Assembly: GCA_961205875.1 (NCBI GenBank)
Contig: OY540811.1
Span: forward strand, 16,609,248 to 16,673,247
Source of the DNA: Sialis fuliginosa
Lineage: Eukaryota > Arthropoda > Insecta > Megaloptera > Sialidae
DNA length: 64,000 nucleotides
Direction: 5' to 3'
This document shows positions 10,365-21,870 of this stretch, piece by piece. The notes below the pieces were generated by a model that was given only the letters and a program-made list of their open reading frames with translations, was not told where the DNA came from and ran no database searches. Each line of letters opens with the position of its first letter. Within the stretch, counting starts at the first letter, position 1. The position numbers were made by a program, and so were the translations under genes.

Positions 10365-12899
10365 GTTTTCATTCAATTGAAATTGAAAAAAGGTAAATTT
10401 TTATTTATCAATACTAATGTGGCAATTGGTTTTAATATGGCAATAAACAATAAAAGTAAGCATTTTAAGGAAGATACTAATTTTTTGGTTGTTAAATAAG
10501 TATATTATGATGAACTGAATATGAAGACACAATATTAGAGATAAATTAAATAACCGTAAATCAAAATTTTCAAAATATTTGGTCTACAATAGTAATACAA
10601 TAAAAACAAAAACAATGTTACACAACTCAAAAAAGATAAAGGTGACATTATTCAAATTTAAATATTTCTCCAGGCACTATGGGTTCTTTTAAAAGAATTT
10701 TAGGAAATCTCTTCACTAGGACATTTTCCATCTGTAGTCAATGGGTGGCCACCATAAAAATATAAAAGTTTATTTTTTCGTCGTACTGAAAAATATGCAT
10801 ATTTGAGTTATAACGTTATTTTAATAACATCTAGAGAGTTAATAACAATATCCTTTATTTCTTTACGAGAAAAAAATTAAAGATGACGTTCAAGAAGTCA
10901 CAAGACAATCCTCTATGCCTTTCCGAAATGGGATCAGTAAACAATAAAATTTAGAAATATCGAATAAGGTTCACTGTATAATTACATATATTAATGTATG
11001 TCTGACGTACATGTTGTAGGTTTAGTTAGACAGTGCGGGGTTGAACAAGAACGTGCCATATCTCAGTTTTTTTAATCCTTTCTTGAATGCGGGTGTCCTC
11101 CGATAAGTACCACGTCAATCAGATCCATCCACTTCCGGTACGAACAAACATCGAGTAACAAAACCTTTCAAGATATTACGACCTAAGGGGAACGGGATAC
11201 TCTGTGTTCCGTGGGATTTCAAACGTTTCCTAGACATTGTAGCTATCTAGATCCGACATTGTTTGAAAATATCTATTCTCTTGAAATGATGATAAAACCT
11301 GAAACAAATATACTACAGCAGTGAACAACTATTTAAAATGTCTAGAAAGATTTACTTTTTAAATGAGTATCTTGGATTTTAAATACAAATGAAACTTAAA
11401 AACGTAGTAGTATTGATTTTAACGCTACATAGATATTTTTTTGTTAGTCATTCCCTTAATTTTAATTTTATCATACGAATATATTATTTTCTGATCGATA
11501 GTTATTTCGATTTAGTTTTGTGTGCTCTTTCGTTTGGTCCATTTATATAATAATAGTTAAAATTAAAGATTATTTTGTGATACCTGAACAAAACAGATAT
11601 ATTCAAAATCATATTATGATCAAAGACCTCCGATTTACATTAAGTTTTCATTTCGATATCGTAGTTTATATTATAATTACATATAATTTATTATAAAAAA
11701 CAATATATTTTATTAAAATAACCAATATAGTTTATGGCCATTAATCTAAATAAATACAACTTAGCTCGTTAAAAAATGAAGACAATCAATACAAGTTCAT
11801 TTTATATATTTCTCCAACTATAATAACATCTGATGATATATATTTGTATAGGTAGTTTTTTGTGTTGAAATTCTACCTAAAAGAGAACGTTGGTAATCTA
11901 AGCGCATAGCAAAAATACGACTTTGACAAGACGGGTATTGTATTAAAGATATTTACTGCAGAATTACGTCTTGAAATACAGACTGAAGAAGTCGTAAATA
12001 GGTTGTGGAATTTCAGAGAGACAATGATAAGACTCATTTGTTGCTTTGTTTATATAAAAAGATATAAAGTAAAGGTTTTTCAAAATTATGGTTAATTTTT
12101 CTAATTGAGTGGGCCAGGTGTTAGGTTAATTTACTAAGTTTCGTATTGGACTACTTCATTGATAATGTAAATTTAGTTGCTTAGAGCTCTGAAGGATTAA
12201 TTTACCTTTAAGATAGTTATATCATTATAAATCAATATTGCAAAACACGACTTTATTTATTTAAGAAAACAGTTGTGTGTTTATAATTTTCTTGCAACGA
12301 AATAAATTATGTTTTTACAATTACCAAAAAAACACTTATATAAAATGAAAATTTAATAAAAATGCAAACATCAAGAAATGAAGATACCAAATAATATAAA
12401 AACAAAACCATAAAATTGTAACAAGATTTATTTTGTATACTTCTGCCATCTATTTGTAGTTGTTGAAATCTTGTGAAGTCATATGCCGCCATCTGTAGAA
12501 ATACTTGCGAAACATATCCCATTGTTAACGCTGTGTAAAAGGAGCTCGGCGAAAAACAGAATGTATTTCTTGGAGTCTTATGATTTATTCAGATAATACA
12601 ATTGATAAATGTTCATTGTGAGTTCTTCAAATCTCTCATCTTTATGATGCTATATTTTAAATTAAAAAATATGAGGATATACCGTAGTATATAATTTTTT
12701 CTATAATTAAATTGACGTAAAAAATTGCCAAAAATTATTTTTATTAATAAAATATGTCTGTACAAAGAATAAAAATTAAAAATATAGGTTCAGATATCGT
12801 TGAAATTTCGATTGGAATGATTATTGCTAAAAACAAAAAAAAATTTATGAAGTCAAAAATTAATCTTACTGCGCGTTATTTTTTCTCTAAATGTAAAAA
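10365..12899. other. AT-rich non-coding stretch
   Basis: I see no gene or repeat boundary in this 2.5 kb. Its least AT-rich part is about 11030-11240 (CCGGTACGAACAAACATCGAG, GGGGAACGGGATACTCTG), without a usable open frame. A 71-codon minus-strand frame at 12307-12522 is AT-rich and unrecognised. Confidence 0.35.
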
Positions 12900-12924
12900 T
12901 GACTAAATGCCTGTTTACCTTTCC

Positions 12925-12975
12925 CGAAATATACTCAACCGATTTTAATGCGGTTTTCATCAATGGATACACAAT
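12925..12975 (-). repeat. GAAAACCGCATT repeat motif, inverted copy
   Basis: Read on the minus strand this carries GAAAACCGCATTAAAATCGG (complement of 12940-12959), a phrase seen in many insect interspersed repeats (family knowledge, class uncertain). A plus-strand partner lies at 14470-14492, so the two copies face each other around 1.5 kb that contains two palindromic MITEs. Confidence 0.55.
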
Positions 12976-13770
12976 TTCTTAATAGATGTTAGGTTACACA
13001 TATATCAGCGTGTTATTATAGGTAGGTCTCCTTGTGAAACCATAAAAAATATTCAAAATTTTTGCATTTTGTTTGAGAAAATCGATATTGATTAATTCGA
13101 ATATCAGCGAATATAAATATTTTATTTAAAAAAACATTCTAATAACCAGATAAAATAATCCTGATCAAACATTTAACATAAGCGTCAACAATTGCTGTAA
13201 GCATTCGATTTAATGTCCTTAATATATAATAATTTGACGGTTTAATGATAGATCCGAATATGTAAATAGTAGAATTTATAATTTATACTCTTCGACGTTT
13301 GAATAGCGTTGTCCAAACAACTCTTAAGATTATATTATAGTTCAAACAATGAATATTTATATCTTCATAACAAAATGAAATTCGAGTCAAGCAGAGTAAT
13401 AAAATATATCAGATTTTCAATGCATCCAACTTTTGAATATTTATCATTATTGTAATGATGGCAATACGAATTAATTACAAACTTATTTCATATTTATTAG
13501 GAGTAATTTATAATGTTTTTTAATGATTTTTGAATGTATTTATAAGATACTGAATTTTATTAGATTTGAAACAAAATACATTGTTATGTTTTTTTGTCTT
13601 ACTTTTGATGATAAATATTTTATCTCAATGTGTACCTACCACTCTTGTTCCATGTATTAGCTCTTACCTCCCCCAGTAAATTTAAACCTATTAAGGTTGG
13701 TCCATCAGATATATCCCATTCTGTCTTGTATCCCTGTGAAGCAGCCCTACCAAAAAAGAAACTATGGTCT

Positions 13771-13857
13771 CTATATACCGCCAAATTGGACATACAATCT
13801 GCATGGGCTATCTGCATGATCACTGCAGATTGGATCGTGTATAGGCAAGTCGGGGCG

Positions 13858-13895
<38 letters not shown>

Positions 13896-13975
13896 CACTA
13901 CTTACTACATCAGTACCCGATTTACCCCCACTCTACCCCCTTACAAATCGGCCCTGCAGATCGGGTGGTGTATAG
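13771..13975. mobile_element. Palindromic MITE copy 1, TA-expanded centre
   Basis: The element starts CTATATACCGCC and ends GGGTGGTGTATAG. It aligns with the cleaner copy at 14209-14401 through shared phrases CAATCTGCA, CTGCAGATTGG.TCGTGTATAGG and AATCGGCCCTGCAGAT. Its centre has been replaced or enlarged by a (TA)n microsatellite at about 13859-13890. The 141-codon plus-strand and 92-codon minus-strand open frames in this area run straight through the microsatellite and the MITE, so they are not credible genes. No clear target duplication is visible. Confidence 0.65.
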
Positions 13976-14208
13976 AGGCTTTTAGCATGACTGTGTCAAA
14001 AATCATCCAATTGTCCGACAAAATGTTTGAAATAGACGTGATCATAGTGACCTAAATTAATAAAATATTGAAATTGTAAATTATAGAATTCTGTCTTCCA
14101 TGACTACTATGTTTATAGTAAATGACAGTTGTATGCTGTGACATCGTGGAAACAAAAGGCGACTTGATAACATTTTTTTTAGTCTTTTGATGTTAAATCT
14201 TAAGACCT

Positions 14209-14401
14209 CTATACACCACTCAATCTGCAGGGCCAATTTGTCGGGAGGTAGACGGGGGGTACTGCAGATTGGGTCGTGTATAGGCAAATTTGGCCGACTA
14301 TTGGCAGAATAATCGGCCCGATTTGCCTATACACGACCCAATTTGCAGAACCCCCACTCTACATCCCGACAAATCGGCCCTGCAGATTGGGTGGTGTATA
14401 G
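14209..14401. mobile_element. Palindromic MITE copy 2
   Basis: This 193-bp element is almost one palindrome. The left arm CTATACACCACTCAATCTGC...CTGCAGATTGGGTCGTG is mirrored by the right arm CACGACCCAATTTGC...GCAGATTGGGTGGTGTATAG, around a centre near 14305 (GACTATTGGCAGAATAATCGG). It has no coding capacity and I found no exact target duplication (flanks TAAGACCT and AAACCTTT). It is a second member of the family at 13771-13975, 230 bp away in the same orientation. Confidence 0.75.
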
Positions 14402-14454
14402 AAACCTTTAGGTTTTTCATAAAATATGAATAGCCACGAATTTGCACAGAAAAA

Positions 14455-14560
14455 TGATCTAACTATTAGTGAAAACCGCATTGAAATCGGTTCAGTAATT
14501 CCCGAGTCTATAAGCCTCATACAAACGAACATACATTTTTATATATAGAGATTAGTGAAA
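14455..14560 (+). repeat. GAAAACCGCATT repeat motif, direct copy
   Basis: It contains GTGAAAACCGCATTGAAATC followed by GGTTCAGTAATTCCCGAG and ACAAACGAACATACAT, the usual order in a widespread insect repeat 3' region. It is the plus-strand partner of the inverted copy at 12925-12975. Confidence 0.6.
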
Positions 14561-14729
14561 AATTGGATGATTTTTGTTTTGTTTTTAGATTAATCGTTTT
14601 TACTACTGAGCCCCCCAAGCAATAGTCTGATAATCGGTATTTTACAAAACACATTTGTTTACTATTTACATCACACCGCGTCCTTGGAATGCGATACAAA
14701 CACCCATAATGTAATGAATGATTGGAAGG

Positions 14730-14840
14730 GACATGACACCAACAGTGTTAGTCTGCACTGCAATCAATCAGCGAGCGCTTGTGTAATTTGCATTAGGGTA
14801 ATTGAACTGTTTTAGCGATGTAATCGTGTAATAATGTCAC
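14730..14840. promoter_or_regulatory. Possible homeodomain/POU regulatory cluster
   Basis: A less AT-rich, non-repetitive stretch holds CAATCAATCA (14761-14770, a PBX/HOX-type site), a perfect octamer ATTTGCAT (14786-14793) embedded in TAATTTGCATTA, and GGTAATTGAAC. Clustering of homeodomain and POU sites within 60 bp suggests an enhancer or conserved non-coding element. In AT-rich DNA some of these words are expected by chance. Confidence 0.25.
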
Positions 14841-15135
14841 ATGTTTAAAATTACAGTTGTCTACCAATATATATCTATAGAATTCATTTCATTAATTTAG
14901 TATTTAGAAAAAAATATCAGTCTTTTAAAATTCTAAATTGGTCTCAAATTTTTACTTTAAAAAACACATTTTTCTTGTTGATAATTGGATAAATGAAGCT
15001 GATTCGTATCAAATCAAGTTGTAGGTATCACAAAATTATAAAATTTATTTTTAAATGAATAAATATTTTCTGAAAATATTTCACTGCCTACTTAAATTGA
15101 AAAATTGACATATAATCAAGCTACTATGTATCCTT

Positions 15136-15709
15136 TAGGGATGTACCGGAATTCCGGTTGGACCGAAATTTATGATTGCATTCCGATTTTGCATAAACAT
15201 TTCTTAATATATGTATACAATTTTCACATCAATTTTAAAATAGAATTATATATTTCTTTATAATTATAATATATCTAGGTATAACATATTATGTAATAAA
15301 TATCACAACTAATAATATATATTTGGGGATATATTTTTTGTGCTAAATGCACCATTATAATACTGCTTGCTCATCAGCTAATTTCTGTATTGTTTTCTCA
15401 GCCATAAAAATACCAATTTCTGTTGATCCTCTGGCCATTATTTTCCTTTTAATTTTTTTACCGTTTCTTTGTATCGACCTATCATTCATATTTTCACTTT
15501 CAAATTTTAATCTCTTGGATGCATTTTATATTTGTATATTTATTGATCAAGAAACTTTAAACCCAATATTAAATTATGTATCTTATTTAAATTATTTATT
15601 TATTATTAATATTTATAGAATTTTTTAGAAAAAAAATCCGGCCTCGGACGGATTTGTATTTATAATGAAATCCAACCGGCTGGAATTGAAAATTATCGGG
15701 CTACCCCTA
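15136..15709. mobile_element. hAT-like remnant
   Basis: The left end TTTAGGGATGTACCGG and the right end (reverse complement TTTAGGGGTAGCCCG) form an imperfect inverted repeat, followed inward by CCGGTTGGA on both sides. The ends resemble hAT termini (CAGGGNTNNCC). No exact 8-bp duplication is seen (GTATCCTT versus AATTGTGG), so the element is old or its ends are slightly misplaced. A short minus-strand frame of about 42 codons near 15352-15480 ends in TAA. I cannot match it to a transposase domain. The 93-codon plus-strand frame at 15347-15628 is probably its shadow. Confidence 0.5.
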
Positions 15710-15787
15710 AATTGTGGTATTTAAATAATCTAAATATGTATTATGTATACGAAAGTTTTATCATTAATTTGTATATCAATCAATTTT

Positions 15788-16152
15788 TTTTCCCATTTAA
15801 AATGCACGTGATTTTTCGATTTTTCAGACCTGCATACTAGACTCTCTAAAAATCTAGAATACTCATGAATGCATCCTTGGTACTCATATTTCATATCTTG
15901 ATGGATAAAGTAAACTTCTAATTCAACGTTGTTTGCTATATGGGTCATTCCATCAAGAAAAAAAAAATTTTTTGTATAATTTTGTTAGAAAAACGTTTGA
16001 CAATGAAAACATTGATCTTGAAATAAATAAAAAATTGATTCTAAAATCAAAAAAGATCATTCCATATCAATTTCTAACTGGCGCTTTTAGAAAGAGTTTA
16101 AGACACTCTAGTATGCAAAATCGAAAAAACACGTGCATTTTAAATGGGAAAA
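15788..16152. mobile_element. Foldback element with ~70-80-bp arms
   Basis: The left arm (about 15788-15858: CCCATTTAAAATGCACGTG, TTTTTCGATTTT, GCATACTAGA) is mirrored by the right arm (about 16070-16152: TCTAGTATGC, AAAATCGAAAAA, CACGTGCATTTTAAATGGG), with about 210 bp between. The arms each carry a CACGTG E-box. The sequence after the right arm (AGGGCTGACAC, GGGGGGCGGTCCGG) is unusual for this AT-rich region and may belong to a larger element. Confidence 0.6.
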
Positions 16153-16299
16153 TCACCCCCCTCTGGTAATGACCATTTTTTTAAGATAGAGGGCTGACAC
16201 TTTTTCCACATTCTTTTTGAATTATTTGGAGCTGATTTGGGGGGCGGTCCGGTGAAAATTCACCCTAATCCCATATAAGGGCCACGCTAATGTATATTT

Positions 16300-18988
16300 A
16301 TATAATTTATTATTCCTCAAGTATATTATAACAAAACTCGTGTGTTGACTTTTTAAAGTTAATGACGTTGAGAATCACCTGTCGCAAGACGGTTGGAAAA
16401 ACCACATCAAAGGGGTGTACATTATACATACCATATTCCATATGATGATGGAATTATCGCATTTGTACAAAGACTACCTAATTAGTAAGAATTTGCTTTA
16501 CGTTAATTATTCATCCGATATGCTGCTACCCATTATATCTCCTAATTTAAATATTCGCGTATGCCTTTTTTTCGCCTTATTTAATCGTTCGTGTAATTTT
16601 TCATATTACAAAATTTATTTAAACCATATTGTTGATTTTGTTGAGTTAATTCAAATACACAGGTTGAATAAAAAGTAAGAAACATTGATTTTACAACCAA
16701 AAATATTAATTTGGGTTACTTTGCCACAAGTTGGCTACGATATATTAACATTTTTTATGTAACGACGTACCTACTTAAGATATATTATGACGTCATCAAC
16801 TGATTTTATTATACCATTAGTTAGTTATTATTATCAAAATGATAAAAATACAAAAATGTACAGGGTGCTATTTCATCATAATTTTTACTTAATTGACAAT
16901 ATTTATTTATCTTTAATATAATATAATATAATCTACCTACTAGAAACTCATACACACCAATTAATTATATTTTATTTTAACATTTATAAAAATAAGGTTC
17001 TTTTTTTGCCTTTTGTATTATTGTTTTATTGTTAACAAAAAACGACGAATTAAAAAAAAATCTATAGGATTTTTTTATTTCTGAATCGTCGATATAAAAG
17101 AATTCAAAATGAGAACTTATTTAATTGCAATTTGATTTAAAAATATCCACATGTATACAAAAGAATATAAGGAAGATGACTTCATTCAAAATTTAATTAC
17201 AATCGAACGAAAATTGCCATTTGTATTTGCTGCTGTGTATTCTATATTTATCTCAGTTTAATCAACGTACGATTCAATACCTAAACAGAAGAGAGATTCT
17301 CATCGTCAGAAATTGTTGTTTTACACGGATCACTTTTGAAATGTTTTATGGGCATCAGAAGTCGTCTGCCACCCTAAAGGTTAAAATCGATAACAACGGA
17401 TTAAAAATATTAAGAGAAATATCATGGGTTATCTTTTTCTAGGGCGGAGCTTATATAGTTACATCATTTTAAATAAAAACACAAATATACGTAAGTTTAA
17501 CATATGTAAATTCTAAAGTTCGGAATATCAAATATTTATTGCCACAAAATTTACTTCTACAATTTTCAATAGATCACATAATAATTGAATCGCACAAATA
17601 TATATGAGTACTATAAACGATGAGTACTTATTTATCTAGCAACTGAGTTTCAAAATATCTGTTTTTGTTTGGTACATGGGGAAATGATTTAAATTTTATA
17701 ATAATCAAATAGGAGGAGCCTACTAAGTTTGTGATAAGCGATTTTGAATGAAAACTGGTCGACCACTTCTGCATGCTGTTATAAACAATAGACTTTAGAG
17801 TGAATAGAAACTTCCTCTATGACTTAGGAGAAATTTTCAGTTGTTGATGAAATAAAATAAATAAGTAAATACGATTCGTACATAATTATTAGGGACATTT
17901 TCGCTGTGTTTGCCATTATTTATTTTTTAAATTATAGATACATACCAGCTTATACATACTCGTGTGAAATAAACCCAAAATTCTTGATCCCCTAACGATC
18001 GTGTGTATACTATATACATATGTAATTTTGAAGCTCTGTTAATATCTTTTCTATTACGTTTCTTTCCGCAAAACTAACCTAATATCTTATGAATATTAAA
18101 ACTATAGTAACTAGCATCCTATTCGCTATATGTACCCAGTTTGATTACAATATAATTGTTACTGGTATAAGATAATACAATTTAATTAATTCAGTTTAGG
18201 ATATAAGATTTAGGTAATAATTACATGTACTACACACTTTTGTCTTATGGCCTCTAATTAGAAACGATACTACCTTTGCATTCGCTACTTAAAGAATGAA
18301 TTGTCAATTAAATTTTAAATTTAGTAACTTTATGTAGGTATTGAAAAACATTTATAAACGTACCGAAATGATTTGATAGAAAAATTATAATTAATACATG
18401 TTTATAATTTAAATAAACAAAAGATATAAAAACAGTGTTTTTAGTACCAGTCTGTGTTGCAATTGCAAAAAACATTTACTTGAAAATTTCATCCCAAATA
18501 ACAAAAATTGTACTAGCATACGAACGGTGGACGAAACAAAAGTTAAAAAAACTAATTTGTTCCAAATAACGCCGCAGCAGTTTTATTTATGTTTACCAGT
18601 TGGTACTGAAGTTGTTTCTTTGTGTTTTGTATCCAGACCAATAATGCAGATTAACTAACATTTCAACAAAATTGAGTTCATGGTCTTCGGTATATACTTA
18701 CTACAAATACAACATTTTAGACTTTCTGGATGATAAATGATTATGTTGTATTTTGTTTAATTGTATATTTTTTCGCATATTTCCCTGAATAACGTCTCGA
18801 TTACATAAGTTTGTTTCTTTTTGCATGCATGTAAATTCTTTATAATAACGGGCGTAAGAAATAATAATAAAATTGTGATATTGGTACGTACGTCAATCAC
18901 AATTTATCGATGAATGGTCGTACTATCAAAATTTGGTTTTTAGCTAAAAGATAATTATTGTTGTATTTAACGTCTAATTCAAGATATA
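16300..18988. other. AT-rich non-coding stretch
   Basis: No gene is recognised. At 16861 CAGGGTGCTATTTCATC, preceded by TA, looks like an isolated mariner-type MITE end without partner. A CRE octamer lies at 16788-16795. Open frames of 73-87 codons (16415-16678, 17221-17442) have no motifs and no codon structure that I trust. Confidence 0.35.
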
Positions 18989-19464
18989 TAAAGACAAGGT
19001 AGTCTCATCAGCTCCTTGACCAATCAGCGGCCGCGCGGTAATTGACGTCACTTGGGGGATGTATTCAAATGTTATAAATGTATAATATAATATAATATCA
19101 ATTACAAAAAAAATCCTTTATTTATTCTTGTTTTCGTATTTTTTTTATATTTTAACAACACATACAATCAAATAAGTACAAATTCGACATTACAAAATCA
19201 TAAAAAAGCTGTCACAGACAATTTGGTCTATTCGGGAAGTGTTATTTTTACTATTCTTAAGTTGGCAATACGTTATGTGATTCCGATAGTTTTTAATGAT
19301 TTTTTATGATTTTGCAAAATGTGTACTTATTTGATTGTATGTGTTGTAAAAATATCAAAAAATACGAAAACAAGGATAAATAAAGGAATTTTTTTGTAAT
19401 TGTGACGTCAATACCCGCGCGGCCGTTGATTGGTCAAGGAGCTGATGAGACTACTTTGTCTTTA
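18989..19464. mobile_element. Hairpin MITE with promoter-like GC-rich TIRs
   Basis: The outer ~60 bp are inverted at about 95% identity: AAAGACAAGGTAGTCTCATC from 18990, and its complement ending at 19463. Each TIR contains CCAAT (19020-19024; complement at 19429-19433), a GCGGCCGCGCGG-like block and a perfect CRE TGACGTCA (19043-19050 and 19403-19410). The inverted pairing continues inward to about 19207 and 19301, with some 50 bp extra in the left arm. No coding sequence is present, and the flanking AT/AT leaves the target duplication unresolved. GC-rich ends of this similarity mark a recent, probably multi-copy family. Confidence 0.8.
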
Positions 19465-21340
19465 TTACATACCTTGCGTCTAATTAAATTTTTGTTAGGT
19501 CATTGTTCAAATATTCAGGTTCAATGTGGGTAACGAATTATTAAAATGAGTCCATTTTTAAACTTCTTAATTATCTGCAACAAAATTTTACCAAAAAAAA
19601 CTTCTTTCGTTATAATAGAATAAAAGCAAACAGAACACGATTATGTTTAAGTACTTGTACTACAAATATTAAAGCATGTATAGGCACTCGTATTGGTAGT
19701 AACATTCCACGGTGTCTCATTACACACCATTTATGTTTGTGAATTAAAATAACCGGAACGAGCTTTTATCTCGTATACTGTTTGACTTCGAGATGCTCTA
19801 ATTGAGATATTAACAAGATTTATTCATTTGTGCATCACATGTTACGTAAGTAAGTACGTATGATATATTATATCCTACATACATATCGAGCTATAACCGC
19901 CGAATTATAGTAAGCGACAATTTTGCTAAAATTGAGTTTGATTCATTAAACAAATCCTCCTAACCGTCCAACCCTGTAAGGGGGTGGGGGCAGACAGAGT
20001 AATAGCCTGTTATTATTAATTAATTAATTGCTAACAATTAACCTACATTTTTTTAGATTTTTTACTATAAGAGAGATGAGATTTACCGTTAAAAATTAGA
20101 AATAAACAAATTACTTTTTGTGTAAGAAAAGATAAATCGAGCACTAACCGTCGAGTAATCAATGGTAAGCGAATAAAAGTTAATTTTAGAGAAGGTATTT
20201 TTAATTATCTTTATAAATATAAAATATAAACCGATAATTTACTATGAAATTTTCTTCTTTCTAAATTTATGACGGTAAATGTCAGGGTTACAATAATTTG
20301 TTTCAAGATTGTTATTAAAAAATTTTTAATGCGATACAAAATATATATGTCACGTATAATAATAATTAGGTGGTTACTGCTCGAAATTTTATAGAAGTAT
20401 TGATTTGTAGTTTAAATGATACTGATATTTATTTTAGTTGGTCTTTTAAATTAATATTACTTTCCTAAATAAATCATATACCTATGTGCAATGTGTCGGT
20501 CTACCTTTATAAAAACCAATTTTAAAAACGCTTTTTCCCATTGTGTAGGTATCAAATTGAATGTTTCAATATTCTTTGGGCAAATATTAATTTAGTTATT
20601 TATATTTACTTTGCGGGGGAGCCGTAAAACACGGAATGAAATGACTAAAATATTTTCAAATTAGTTTTCATTTATATTTGCAACATAAAACTCTGAAATA
20701 GAAATCAATAAAAACAACTACAAAACAAAAAAATATGTATCAGCTAACAATAAGTTTATTCTCAAATAGAGGTTAAACTAGTTATTAATACTATTTTGGT
20801 TGAATTTTTCAATTTTTTCGATATATAAGTATGTAGGTATATCAATTGTTAGAATCGTACTTATGAATAGTCTTATGAGGTGCTAAATGGAGGCCTCGCA
20901 ATGACATGAACTTCATGAGGGACAGTGACTAGACATAGGTACTATATAGATAAATTAGATAATTAATTAAACGATTATTTCGTACACCTGAGGTTAAGCA
21001 AGGAGCCTCTAAGATGATTACTAAACTATTTTGGTTATTGCAGAGCAAAAAAGGCCTGGTGTTTAATAAAAAAAAAATTATAGAAAATTTTTTCAATGGA
21101 TCCTTAAGATGTGCAAGTACAACTCTGTGTTCTGTAAAATACAAAGACACATTTGTTGAAAATTTCATCCAAGAGAACGAAATTAATCTTAAGCTTCTTG
21201 GAGAAACTTATAATTAATATAAAATAATCCATTCAAAACTCAAAATAACTTAATTTTAAAAAGTTAAAGAAAATTAATTTTACATAACCAAGTAGTTAGT
21301 CATTTTCGCTTCAGAACGTCCAATACGTCATCGTCCAACA
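19465..21340. other. AT-rich non-coding stretch
   Basis: I see no convincing gene. A 67-codon plus-strand frame (21014-21217) overlaps a 79-codon minus-strand frame. Neither has a recognisable motif, splice context or polyadenylation context beyond AT-rich DNA. A G-rich patch (AAGGGGGTGGGGGCAGAC) lies near 19978-19995. Confidence 0.35.
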
Positions 21341-21620
21341 TTATCAAAAAAAGCAGCAGACATTTGGCGCTATAGCAATATCTAAATCATATTTTTGCAT
21401 CTCCTATCTGCCAAATTCGACATCCGCGCACGCGAACGAGCGAGTTCGTCGACTTTCCGTACGGAGGGTGAGGGAGATGGGGTGCGCAAACACACAGACA
21501 AAAATCCACCACGACCCCTGACGCAACGGCGCCTCGTTGGCGCCACTCTGTTAATTCAACACAAGCAGCAAATGGCGTCATCCTAGGACCCAATTGATTT
21601 TCTCGCTGTGCTTTATTACC
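21341..21620. promoter_or_regulatory. CpG-rich island, possible promoter or exon
   Basis: This block is markedly richer in GC and CpG than its surroundings (ATCCGCGCACGCGAACGAGCG, GACGCAACGGCGCCTCG). Both strands stay open across it: 63 codons plus (21395-21586) and 68 codons minus (21387-21593). The translations contain no known domain and the double opening is explained by the scarcity of AT-rich stops. It could be a promoter-proximal island, a diverged exon or a foreign repeat. The palindrome GGCGCCTCGTTGGCGCC lies near 21529-21545. Confidence 0.3.
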
Positions 21621-21870
21621 TACTACCCTCTACCTACGCCCGAACTGTTGATACAATCTGTACTGAATCAGACTTATCTGTTTACAGAGTGCCTTATAAC
21701 AATAAGTTTTATATTGCGTGTGCGTATATGAGCTTTGGAGATATTTTGTATCCGCCTGTTTGCATAAATGTTGCTGTATCGGTTTATGTGCTTATTTTTT
21801 ATGATACTTGATATTTTTCAATATAAAAATATTAATGAATTGGATATTTTTCAATATTTTACGTACATTG

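Noticed and set aside
13620-14055. Longest open frames (141 codons plus, 92 codons minus)
   Set aside because: Both read through a (TA)n microsatellite and a palindromic MITE, giving YIYIYI runs; no known domain.
15347-15628. 93-codon plus-strand hydrophobic frame
   Set aside because: It lies inside a hAT-like remnant and looks like the antisense shadow of degenerate element sequence.
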